Positions 1 to 5,622 of a DNA stretch of 9,628 nt are shown piece after piece. How positions within the stretch are numbered: the stretch's first letter is position 1; each line of letters opens with the position of its first letter. The DNA is taken from contig JAICHC010000064.1 in NCBI GenBank assembly GCA_025922795.1, forward strand, positions 1 to 9,628, given 5' to 3'. The DNA is from Candidatus Binatia bacterium. Its GTDB lineage: Bacteria; Desulfobacterota_B; Binatia; UBA9968. A program made the translations under genes and the position numbers. The notes under the pieces are model-generated. The model saw only the letters and a program-made list of their open reading frames with translations, was not told where the DNA came from and ran no database searches.

Positions 1-1
1 G

Positions 2-88
2 AGTCCCGCAGCGACGAACGCTGCGGAGCCGGGGGGGATTCGCAATCAGGTGGCCGCGTTCGTTGGCTATGCTGGGCGACTTCATTAA
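2..88 (+). CDS. possible 3' end of an upstream gene (partial, unidentified)
   Basis: This frame is open from the window edge to a TAA at 86-88 and gives 28 residues ending in NQVAAFVGYAGRLH. Two things favour coding. The residue composition is protein-like, with few of the Arg/Ser/Cys runs seen in the other frames. A terminator-like hairpin also begins right at the stop codon. Against it, the stretch is short, another frame (1-150) is open too, and no family can be recognised. The inverted repeat at 6-26 lies inside it. Treat this as a weak call that only the upstream sequence can settle. Confidence 0.25.
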   Translation, partial: SPAATNAAEPGGIRNQVAAFVGYAGRLH

Positions 89-110
89 TCATGAATTGGC
101 ATGATTTTTT
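87..110 (+). terminator. weak rho-independent terminator-like hairpin
   Basis: A 7-bp inverted repeat, AATCATG (87-93) and CATGATT (100-106), encloses the 6-nt loop AATTGG and runs into six T (105-110). The shape is that of an intrinsic terminator, but the stem has only two G-C pairs and would be weak. It sits directly after the TAA at 86-88, which fits the end of an upstream transcription unit. Confidence 0.4.
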
Positions 111-378
111 CGCGTTCAAATCGGGTCAGAAGGGACAATTTCTGCATTGATCCTGCCTCCAAGTATGAAATTGCCTGCCTTATTTTCCAGCACGATTGAC
201 CGAGCGGCTCCCTTAACGGGTGAATCAGGCGGCCGGGTGCAAGGCCGCAAATACAAAAAATCCCTTTTTTCTATCGAGATTTCCGGCTGAAGGTCGGAGA
301 CATCATGAGCTCAGCGCCACGATTCACGGATGAGGCCAATTTTTTTGGTCCTATGATTGCATTTATTTCGCTTCGTCA

Positions 379-402
379 GGCGTCTAATTAGTGAGAGACG
401 CC
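379..402 (+). repeat. perfect inverted repeat in the leader of the small SH3-like gene
   Basis: GGCGTCT (379-385) and AGACGCC (396-402) pair perfectly over 7 bp around a 10-nt loop (386-395). The element lies about 74 nt before the chosen start codon. No T-run follows, so it is not an intrinsic terminator. It could be an operator for a dimeric regulator or an RNA stem-loop in the 5' leader; the sequence alone does not decide. Confidence 0.4.
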
Positions 403-465
403 GAGTCGACCGGATGAGGCGCTATTGATGAGACGGAACTTAGAGCAGGTTGATTCGCATGGGAA

Positions 466-470
466 GGGAG
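466..470 (+). promoter_or_regulatory. ribosome binding site that fixes the start at 476
   Basis: GGGAG lies 5 nt before the ATG at 476, which is a near-ideal Shine-Dalgarno arrangement. It supports the 64-residue form. An upstream in-frame ATG at 428, with GAGG at 416-419, would add 16 residues that do not look like part of the domain. Confidence 0.55.
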
Positions 471-475
471 AGTCA

Positions 476-670
476 ATGAGTCCGGGAGACCTATTGATAA
501 CCGTCAAACCGATCCGATCGCAGAAGACCGGCGTTGTCTTACCTCGCGAAGGCACGTTCGTCCGAATGGTGGAAAATATGGGTCGCCAATTGATCCTGGT
601 CAACTTCGGCCCGGCTGGCTACGAATATCTTTTCCCCGATGAAGTTTTGCCCGAGCCGGCTAATTCGTGA
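476..670 (+). CDS. small SH3-like (beta-barrel) hypothetical protein
   Basis: A 64-residue protein of unknown function. The predicted chain is a run of short beta strands. GDLLITVKP (4-12) is followed by a turn, GVVLPREGTFVRMVENM (19-35), then RQLILVNFG (37-45) and YEYLFPDEVLPE (49-60). This pattern (an initial channel-like strand, a Gly-Thr turn, a V/L-rich strand, an aromatic-rich strand and a final acidic DEV) is what small KOW/SH3-like barrels show, so the fold is an inference from pattern. There is no signal peptide or membrane segment, so it should be cytosolic. The start at 476 is chosen for its strong ribosome binding site; 428 (ATG) and 425 (TTG) are alternatives. It appears monocistronic, with a structured leader and a hairpin after it. 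I cannot name a family with certainty. Confidence 0.7.
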   Translation: MSPGDLLITVKPIRSQKTGVVLPREGTFVRMVENMGRQLILVNFGPAGYEYLFPDEVLPEPANS

Positions 671-726
671 CTGCTTAGACCTGCCAATCTGCTAGCTCCT
701 CAGAACCACAGATAGTTTTGCGCAAC

Positions 727-763
727 TCCGGCGAAGCGGAACGCGGTTCCGTTTTGCGCCGGA
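727..763 (+). terminator. two-tier hairpin, probable rho-independent terminator
   Basis: An outer stem TCCGGCG (727-733) / CGCCGGA (757-763) encloses an inner stem CGGAAC (737-742) / GTTCCG (746-751) with a 3-nt loop GCG. The inner stem is followed at once by TTTT (752-755), and A734, A735 and G736 can pair with those T to extend it to 9 bp. The inner hairpin plus T-run fits an intrinsic terminator for the gene ending at 670. The outer stem would compete with it. The 9-mer GTTTTGCGC occurs at 715-723 and again at 751-759. Confidence 0.5.
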
Positions 764-774
764 TGGTCTTGCGT

Positions 775-802
775 TTGGCTTCTGCCAGCGTGATTTGGTA
801 AT
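775..802 (+). promoter_or_regulatory. candidate sigma70 promoter for the dioxygenase operon
   Basis: TTGGCT (775-780; four of six matches to TTGACA) is followed after 16 nt by GGTAAT (797-802; four of six matches to TATAAT). Initiation would fall near 809-812, about 25 nt before the start codon at 836. Position and spacing are right, but the boxes are only moderate matches. Confidence 0.3.
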
Positions 803-835
803 AAGACTGCAGAGACTGAATGCGCGAGGTGAACA

Positions 836-1180
836 ATGAGCGAGCGGGTAATAAGAGATTACCACGCCCATATTTATTATGATCCGGCAAAGACGCGCGA
901 CGCGGCGGCACGGGTGCGCGTGGGGCTGAGCGCATTCAACGTTCGACTCGGGAGCTGGCATGACGAGGCCGTCGGTCCGCATCTCGATGCGATGTATCAG
1001 GCGGTCTTCTCCCCGGAAGAGTTCGGTAAGGTTGTGCCATGGCTGATGCTCCATCGCGAAGGATTGTCCGTGCTGGTTCACCCTTCATCCGGTGATAGCT
1101 ATGGCGATCATCTCGAACGTTCGCTCTGGCTTGGGGCACGGCTCAAGCTCAATGAGAGAGCGTTGCGACGCGGTGAGTAG
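836..1180 (+). CDS. DOPA 4,5-dioxygenase family protein
   Basis: A 114-residue protein of the small DOPA 4,5-dioxygenase family (Pfam DOPA_dioxygen type), known for extradiol ring opening of catechols such as L-DOPA; bacterial members mostly have unknown natural substrates. Visible family marks are the N-terminal YHAHIYYD (9-16, with H10 and H12), GPHLDAMYQ (47-55, with H49), PWLMLHREGLSVLVHPSSGD (68-87, with H82-P83) and the DH..RSLWLG ending (91-100). The histidines are the likely metal ligands or catalytic residues. Length is normal for bacterial members. As I recall the family, GPHP is usual where this protein has GPHL. GAGGTG at 826-831 supports the ATG at 836. It is cytosolic, with no signal peptide. 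It lies 16 nt before the DUF2007 gene, so the two are probably co-transcribed. The family call is firm; the substrate is not known. Confidence 0.88.
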   Translation: MSERVIRDYHAHIYYDPAKTRDAAARVRVGLSAFNVRLGSWHDEAVGPHLDAMYQAVFSPEEFGKVVPWLMLHREGLSVLVHPSSGDSYGDHLERSLWLGARLKLNERALRRGE

Positions 1181-1196
1181 CAACTCTCGAGGGTAG

Positions 1197-1568
1197 ATGA
1201 AACGGGTTTACAGCGCCAAAGATCCGATGATGATCGGCCACTTGAAGAACGTGTTGGCAACGTTCGGCATCAAGTGTATCGCCAAAAACGTCGATCTGAT
1301 CAGCGCTGCGGGCGAGCTTCCGCCGATCGAGTGCTGGCCGGAGCTCTGGGTCCTCGACGATGAAAAATTCAGCAGAGCCAAATCGATCCTGAAGCAGACA
1401 CTGGCGCCGCTCGAGTCGGTGAAAAAGCCCTGGCATTGCGTCGGCTGCGGTGAAACCCTCGAAGGTCAATTCACCGAGTGCTGGAACTGCGGCCGGGAGC
1501 GCTCCGGCCAGGCGGCGCAGCGCTGGGTAAGGCCGATCTCTACCGCAATCCGTAAGCGCAAGTCTTGA
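1197..1568 (+). CDS. DUF2007 domain protein with C-terminal zinc ribbon
   Basis: A 123-residue protein. Residues 1-70 match the DUF2007 pattern (putative signal-transducing, GlnB-like ferredoxin fold): MKRVYSAKD at the start, a helix ending FGIKCIAKN, then AAGELPPIECWPELWVLDDE (37-56), a very typical signature. The tail holds a four-cysteine zinc ribbon, C81-x2-C84 and C95-x2-C98, in the form PWHCVGCGE...ECWNCG. The last 20 residues are basic. Combined DUF2007 and zinc-ribbon proteins are common in bacteria, but their role is not established; binding of a partner protein or nucleic acid is only a guess. GAGGG (1189-1193) sits just before the ATG, closer than ideal. It follows the dioxygenase gene by 16 nt and precedes the aldo/keto reductase gene by 47 nt on the same strand. 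Confidence 0.85.
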   Translation: MKRVYSAKDPMMIGHLKNVLATFGIKCIAKNVDLISAAGELPPIECWPELWVLDDEKFSRAKSILKQTLAPLESVKKPWHCVGCGETLEGQFTECWNCGRERSGQAAQRWVRPISTAIRKRKS

Positions 1569-1604
1569 TTCGCTTTTCTGACCCTTGACGGCCAGATAAA
1601 TACC

Positions 1605-1610
1605 AAGGAG
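1605..1610 (+). promoter_or_regulatory. strong ribosome binding site of the aldo/keto reductase
   Basis: AAGGAG ends 5 nt before the ATG at 1616, a consensus Shine-Dalgarno with good spacing. It is the best ribosome binding site in the window and fixes the start of the reductase. Confidence 0.7.
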
Positions 1611-1615
1611 ATTTC

Positions 1616-2563
1616 ATGGAATACCGCCAACTGGGTCATTCGGGCGTGCGTGTGTCCGTCGTCGGTCTCGGCGCGAATCGTTTCGGTTCCGAAGACGTGC
1701 CGCAGGCAGAAGTCAACAAGATTATCGACGCCGCGCTCGATAGCGGGGTCAATTTTATCGATAGTGCCAATGTTTACAATGATGGCCGCTCCGAAGAAAC
1801 ATTGGGTCACGCGCTAAAAGGACGCATGAACCGGGTCGTGTTAGCGACAAAGTTCAATTTCCCCAGAAAAACCAGCGCCAACAGCTGGGGCGCATCCCGC
1901 TATCAGATGATGCAGGCCGTCGAACAAAGCTTGCGCCGCCTGCAGACCGATCGGATCGGGCTTTACTACTGTCATCGCTGGGATGACACCACTCCGATCG
2001 AAGAAACCTTGCGCGCCCTGGACGATCTGGTTCGTTTGGGGAAGATATGCTACATCGGCGCCTCGGCATACGCTTCATGGCAACTCGCCCACGCTAACCT
2101 GTTGGCGGAGGTCAAGGGCTGGAGCCGCTTCGTCGTGCTGCAATCCGAGTACAACCTGTTAAAACGGGAGGTCGAGAGCGAAATTTTGCCGTACTGCCGC
2201 ATGCACAAAGTCGGCTTCGTGCCGTACTATCCGCTGGCCGGTGGATTTCTCACGGGGAAGTACGAGATGGGAAAAGCACCGCCGCCCGGCTCACGAGGTG
2301 AGTCGGTAAGAAATGTCCAAGAGCTGATGACGGAAAGAAACTTTCGGGCCGTCACCCGGCTGTCGGCGTGGGCGAGAGCGCAGGGCCGCGGCGTTAACGA
2401 ATTGGCGCAGGCGTGGCTGCTGGCCCAGGCGCCCGTGTGTTCGGTGATCACGGGAGCAAAAAGAGCCGAGCAACTGATCAGCAATGTAAGGGCGGCGGAC
2501 TGGAATTTGACCGCGGAGCAAGTGAAAGAAATCGATGCGATCTTGCGATCGCCCGACGATTGA
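1616..2563 (+). CDS. aldo/keto reductase
   Basis: A 315-residue NAD(P)H-dependent oxidoreductase of the aldo/keto reductase superfamily, a cytosolic (alpha/beta)8 barrel that reduces aldehydes and ketones. The full catalytic tetrad is visible: D49 and Y54 (FIDSANVYNDGRSE, 47-60), K79 (VLATKF, 75-80) and H120 (YYCHRWDD, 117-124). The N-terminus MEYRQLGHSGVRVSVVGLGA is the classical family start. The C-terminal cofactor-phosphate region reads SVITGAKRAEQLISN, and the protein ends in a normal C-terminal helix. Length is typical of the Tas/YajO/YhdN-like branch, whose substrates cannot be read from sequence. It is probably the third gene of an operon with the dioxygenase and DUF2007 genes. A TTGACG at 1585-1590 could be a -35 box, but no -10 follows at proper distance. 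The gene ends 50 bp from the convergent peptidase gene. Confidence 0.93.
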   Translation: MEYRQLGHSGVRVSVVGLGANRFGSEDVPQAEVNKIIDAALDSGVNFIDSANVYNDGRSEETLGHALKGRMNRVVLATKFNFPRKTSANSWGASRYQMMQAVEQSLRRLQTDRIGLYYCHRWDDTTPIEETLRALDDLVRLGKICYIGASAYASWQLAHANLLAEVKGWSRFVVLQSEYNLLKREVESEILPYCRMHKVGFVPYYPLAGGFLTGKYEMGKAPPPGSRGESVRNVQELMTERNFRAVTRLSAWARAQGRGVNELAQAWLLAQAPVCSVITGAKRAEQLISNVRAADWNLTAEQVKEIDAILRSPDD

Positions 2564-2613
2564 TCACAAACAAGACGTTTTGGCTGCCATAAGACCGTGC
2601 CGCCAACGCCGGC

Positions 2614-3192
2614 CTAAACTACGAAAGGCAAAAATAACTGCTGCGCTTGGCGGTTTTCCGCGCGCGCTGTTTTTGCCAAATTGCGCAGTTCTTGTTCGAG
2701 CCAACGGATATAAAACCGGTGTGTATGGCGTTTCGCGATGGCCGCGATGCACAGATGGCGCACTTGATCGGCGTACACCGGCCAACTTTCGCGGATTGAC
2801 CGCGGCATTTTAATGTAAGTCGGCGGGTCATCGCAGAATAGTGGAGCACGCGCCAAAGTCCAGATATCGCACTGCTGTTCGCCGGACGGGACTTTGGCCG
2901 GATCAGCCGAGCGGGATCGCGATCGACCGCCATGCGCCAGGCCCTGAATCAAGTGGGTCAATTCGTGGCCGATGGTCTGATAGGTCACTTTGCGAACCCT
3001 CAGGCGGATTATCAGCCGCGTGATGATACCCTTGCGATAAATGATTGTCGCACTGCCCAAGTGTTTGCGCGTATAGCCGACCGTGATCGTGACGTCCCGC
3101 AATTCCGGAAAAAATTTGAGGGAGTTCTCGACCATCTCTAAGGCGCGCCGGGTGAGGCGCCGTTTCATCGGTGCAGTCAATCGGATCGGCAT
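2614..3192 (-). CDS. predicted zinc metallopeptidase (HExxH ... ExxxD, gluzincin-like)
   Basis: A 192-residue protein on the minus strand. The core motif is TIGHELTHLIQG (73-84): H76 and H80 would bind zinc and E77 would be the general base. Twenty-four residues later comes GEQQCDIWTLAR (104-115), an ExxxD arrangement (E105, D109) like the third-ligand helix of gluzincins; the short spacing resembles ImmA/M78-type minimal peptidases. Before the motif lie a basic N-terminal helix and strands (VTITVGY 34-40, TRLIIRLRV 58-66). After it come LFCDDPPTYIKMPRSIRESW and a basic C-terminal helix. There is no signal peptide or membrane segment, so it is probably cytosolic. The frame stays open to 3510 antisense to era. 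I chose the ATG at 3192 because everything upstream of it overlaps the era start region; 3168 is an alternative. The ribosome binding site is weak. Substrate and exact family are unknown. It is convergent with the reductase and divergent from era. Confidence 0.78.
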   Translation of the reverse strand: MPIRLTAPMKRRLTRRALEMVENSLKFFPELRDVTITVGYTRKHLGSATIIYRKGIITRLIIRLRVRKVTYQTIGHELTHLIQGLAHGGRSRSRSADPAKVPSGEQQCDIWTLARAPLFCDDPPTYIKMPRSIRESWPVYADQVRHLCIAAIAKRHTHRFYIRWLEQELRNLAKTARAENRQAQQLFLPFVV

Positions 3193-3220
3193 GGCTGGGA
3201 TCGGGCTCCCGGAGTCGACC

Positions 3221-3248
3221 TTGAACGGCGGTTCGGCGATGTCATAAT
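3221..3248 (+). promoter_or_regulatory. candidate sigma70 promoter for era-der
   Basis: TTGAAC (3221-3226) and CATAAT (3243-3248; five of six matches to TATAAT) are separated by 16 nt. Initiation would fall about 15 nt before the era ATG at 3271, leaving a very short leader. That fits the absence of a clear Shine-Dalgarno there. On the other strand the same bases give TATTAT (3249-3244), a possible -10 for the divergent peptidase gene, but without a visible -35. Confidence 0.45.
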
Positions 3249-3270
3249 ACTTCGTCCTCGGTTGCGATTT

Positions 3271-4194
3271 ATGGCAGAGCCGGAAAACAAGAACAAGAAA
3301 AAAAACGCGCCGTTTTTCCGCTCCGGCACGATTGCCATAATCGGGCGGCCCAACGTCGGCAAGTCGACGTTGCTCAATCAAATTCTCGGCGAGAAGGTCG
3401 CCATCGTTTCGCCCAAGCCGCAGACCACGCGCAATCGCATCACCGGCATACGCACGACTCCGGCCTCGCAGATCGTTTTTCTTGACACGCCGGGGATTCA
3501 TCAAGGGCATTCATTGATGAATCGACGCATGGTCGATACCGCCCTGCAGACCCTCGATGAAGTGGACGGTGTCATCTGGTTGCTTGACGCCCATGATAAG
3601 ATCAAACAGGAAGAAGAACGAATCGCCGAGACGATGCGTGGCTTGGAGACCCCGGTACTGTTGCTCTTGAACAAAATCGACCTGGTTTCCAAGGGAAAGT
3701 TGCTGCCGTTGATGGAGCGCTGCTCGCAGCTGGCGCCGGGCAAGGAGATCGTGCCGGTCAGCGCGCTTACGGGCGAGGGCGTGCAACTGGCTCTGGATAT
3801 CGTCGAAAACTGGCTGTCCGAAGGAACGCCGTTTTTTACCGAAGGCGAGTACACCGATCAGCCCGAGCGTTTTCTCGCTTCGGAAATCGTCCGCGAGAAG
3901 GTATTTTTGCTCACTCGGGAGGAAATTCCTTATGGCGTGGCGGTGACGATCGACGAATTCACCGAGAAACAGGAAAAGAACTTGCTCGTGATCTCGGCGA
4001 CCATCCATACCGAACGCGATTCTCACAAGGGGATTTTGATCGGCAAGCGCGGCGCCATGCTCAAAGAGATCGGCAAGCAGGCGCGCGAGGAACTTGAAAA
4101 AATACTCGGTTGTCGAATTTTTCTCGAGCTTTTTGTGCGCGTCGATCCGGGCTGGACACAAAATCCACATTTACTGGGCGAGATGGGTTTGTAG
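3271..4194 (+). CDS. era: GTPase Era
   Basis: A 307-residue ribosome-assembly GTPase that binds 16S rRNA near its 3' end and acts in 30S maturation. The GTPase domain (about 17-185) shows G1 GRPNVGKS (25-32), a switch I region with QTTRNR (51-56), G3 DTPG (72-75), G4 NKID (134-137) and G5 SAL (164-166). The C-terminal KH domain (about 205-295) has the RNA-binding loop GKRG (258-261) inside HKGILIGKRGAMLKEIG, and the usual ending FVRVDPGW. Length is normal. The N-terminus carries a short Lys/Asn-rich tail before the first strand. I take the ATG at 3271; a TTG at 3262 would add only three residues. The stop codon abuts the der start directly. Confidence 0.97.
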   Translation: MAEPENKNKKKNAPFFRSGTIAIIGRPNVGKSTLLNQILGEKVAIVSPKPQTTRNRITGIRTTPASQIVFLDTPGIHQGHSLMNRRMVDTALQTLDEVDGVIWLLDAHDKIKQEEERIAETMRGLETPVLLLLNKIDLVSKGKLLPLMERCSQLAPGKEIVPVSALTGEGVQLALDIVENWLSEGTPFFTEGEYTDQPERFLASEIVREKVFLLTREEIPYGVAVTIDEFTEKQEKNLLVISATIHTERDSHKGILIGKRGAMLKEIGKQAREELEKILGCRIFLELFVRVDPGWTQNPHLLGEMGL

Positions 4195-5610
4195 ATGCAG
4201 GCAACTTCCACGGCGCGTTTGACCGCAGGTCACAAGCGGACGAGAAAGCTGCCGCTCGTCGCCATTGTCGGCCGGCCCAATGTTGGGAAATCGACGTTGT
4301 TCAACCGTCTCGTGGGCGAGCGCAAAGCGATCGTCGACGATTTGCCGGGCGTGACCCGTGATCGAAACTACGCCGAGGCTCAGTGGGCGGGTCGCAGTTA
4401 TCAGCTCGTCGATACCGGCGGTATGGAGTCGGACAGCGGCGGCAAACTCGAACAGAGTGTTCAAGCGCAGAGCCGTCTCGCGCTGATGGAAGCGGACATC
4501 ATCGTTTTTCTGTTCGACGGCAAAAGCGGTCTGAACCCGCTCGATCGCGAAGCGGTCGATGAGTTGCGGCGAACGAATAAGCCGGTGGTTTTTGCCGTCA
4601 ACAAGCTCGATTCACAGCGGCGCGGCGACAATCTTTACGAGTTTTTCGCTCTCGGCATCGATCGGCTTTATTCAATCTCGGCCGAGCACGGCTTGGGTAT
4701 CGCAAACCTGATGGACGATATCGTCGGCCGTTTACCCGATGACCTGCCGAGCGGCGCCGGCTCAGCTCCCGAGGATCCGGAAGAAGTTCTCGAGCCGCTG
4801 CGGGTTGCCGTGGTTGGCCGTCCTAACGTGGGTAAGTCGACCCTGATCAATCGTTTGCTCGGTTTTGAACGCTCGGTCGTGGATTCCAAGGCGGGTACGA
4901 CACGCGATTCGCTCGAAACGCCGTTCGAGATCATGGGTCAACCCTGGATATTGATTGATACCGCCGGCATTCGCCGTAAGGCGCGGATCGACGACCGCAT
5001 CGAACGTTTTAGCGTCAACCGCGCCCTGCGCGCCGTCGACCGCGGCGATTTGATCATCCATGTCATCGACGGGCCAGAAGGCGTCACCGATCAGGATGCG
5101 CAGATTCTGAGCTACGCGATTCAACGCGGCAAGGCGCTACTGCTGGCCGTAAACAAGTGGGACTTGGTCGCAAAAAACGACGGCGACACCGAGAAGTATC
5201 GCGACGAAGTGAACTATCGGCTCTCGTTCCTCGAGTTTGCTCCGATCGCGTTTATCTCGGCGGCGACCGGCCAGGGCGTGCACAAGATGTTACAGACGGC
5301 GATGCGGGTAATACAAGCTTATCGACGTAAAGTGTCCACGTCGACGGTCAATCAGGCGCTGCAAAAAATCGTCCGCGCGCACGCCGCCCCGCTGTCGCAG
5401 GGCCGGGCGGTGAAGTTTTACTACGGGACCCAGACCGGCACGCGGCCGCCGACGTTTACGTTATTCGTCAACCGGCCCGGCGCGGTGCACGAAAGTTATC
5501 AGAGATATCTGGTTCATCAACTGCGCGAAAACCTCGGATTCGAAAACGCGCCGATTCGACTCCATTTAAGGGCCCGCCGCGAAGAACGAAAAACCCAACG
5601 ACGGTCATGA
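4195..5610 (+). CDS. der: GTPase Der (EngA), double-GTPase ribosome assembly factor
   Basis: A 471-residue protein with two consecutive GTPase domains and a C-terminal KH-like domain, needed for 50S subunit assembly. Domain 1: GRPNVGKS (26-33), DTGG (73-76), NKLD (136-139), SAEHG (162-166). An acidic linker (about 186-200) follows. Domain 2: GRPNVGKS (208-215), DTAG (255-258), NKWD (320-323), SAATG (355-359). The KH-like part runs from about 375 to 462 and includes KFYYGTQTGTRPPTFTLFVN. The tail is basic (RARREERKTQRRS). All nucleotide-binding motifs are intact and length is usual. The ATG comes immediately after the TAG of era with no strong ribosome binding site of its own, which points to translational coupling. 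The first 18 residues are a Thr/Lys/Arg-rich extension. Confidence 0.97.
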   Translation: MQATSTARLTAGHKRTRKLPLVAIVGRPNVGKSTLFNRLVGERKAIVDDLPGVTRDRNYAEAQWAGRSYQLVDTGGMESDSGGKLEQSVQAQSRLALMEADIIVFLFDGKSGLNPLDREAVDELRRTNKPVVFAVNKLDSQRRGDNLYEFFALGIDRLYSISAEHGLGIANLMDDIVGRLPDDLPSGAGSAPEDPEEVLEPLRVAVVGRPNVGKSTLINRLLGFERSVVDSKAGTTRDSLETPFEIMGQPWILIDTAGIRRKARIDDRIERFSVNRALRAVDRGDLIIHVIDGPEGVTDQDAQILSYAIQRGKALLLAVNKWDLVAKNDGDTEKYRDEVNYRLSFLEFAPIAFISAATGQGVHKMLQTAMRVIQAYRRKVSTSTVNQALQKIVRAHAAPLSQGRAVKFYYGTQTGTRPPTFTLFVNRPGAVHESYQRYLVHQLRENLGFENAPIRLHLRARREERKTQRRS

Positions 5611-5622
5611 CCTTGGCCGTCG
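5599..5622 (+). repeat. inverted repeats overlapping the der stop codon
   Basis: CGACGG (5599-5604) and CCGTCG (5617-5622) can pair over 6 bp around a 12-nt loop. Inside, GGTCATGACC (5603-5612) is a perfect 10-bp palindrome that contains the TGA stop of der. No T-run follows, so an intrinsic terminator is not indicated. It could protect the 3' end of the era-der transcript, or it may be chance. Confidence 0.3.

Larger units (their letters stand above)
111..475. other. intergenic region with inverted repeats, no supported gene
   Basis: No convincing gene is seen on either strand. The stretch is more AT-rich than the coding parts. It holds a 6-bp GC-only hairpin (GCGGCC 229-234 with GGCCGC 243-248), an A6-TCCC-T6 element (255-270), an 8-bp palindrome TGAGCTCA (306-313) and a perfect 7-bp hairpin at 379-402. 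It is probably the promoter and leader region of the small gene that starts at 476. I could not match the arrangement to a known riboswitch, and no convincing -35/-10 pair with good spacing was found. Confidence 0.5.

Noticed and set aside
20..60. Possible tRNA 3' end on the minus strand (CGAATCCCCCCCGGCTCCG)
   Set aside because: The bases that would form the T-arm do not pair and no acceptor or anticodon stem can be built. It resembles a tRNA end only in the CGAATCC string.
1..150. Open frame from the window edge to a TGA at 148-150
   Set aside because: It runs through the terminator-like hairpin and has an unlikely Trp/Cys/Gly-rich composition; the frame ending at 88 is the better, though still weak, candidate.
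255..270. A6-TCCC-T6 as an intrinsic terminator
   Set aside because: The stem would consist only of A-T pairs with no G-C content, and no gene end lies close before it.
1585..1590. TTGACG as a -35 box for the aldo/keto reductase
   Set aside because: The only -10-like bases (GATAAA, 1595-1600) are far too close; the gene is better explained as part of the upstream operon.
2599..2613. Bidirectional terminator between the convergent reductase and peptidase genes
   Set aside because: Only a 4-bp stem (GCCG/CGGC) with no T-run on either strand could be found.
3193..3510. N-terminal extension of the minus-strand peptidase frame, to an ATG at 3510
   Set aside because: This part is antisense to the well-supported start of era, its composition is Arg-rich and family-less, and a good start exists at 3192.
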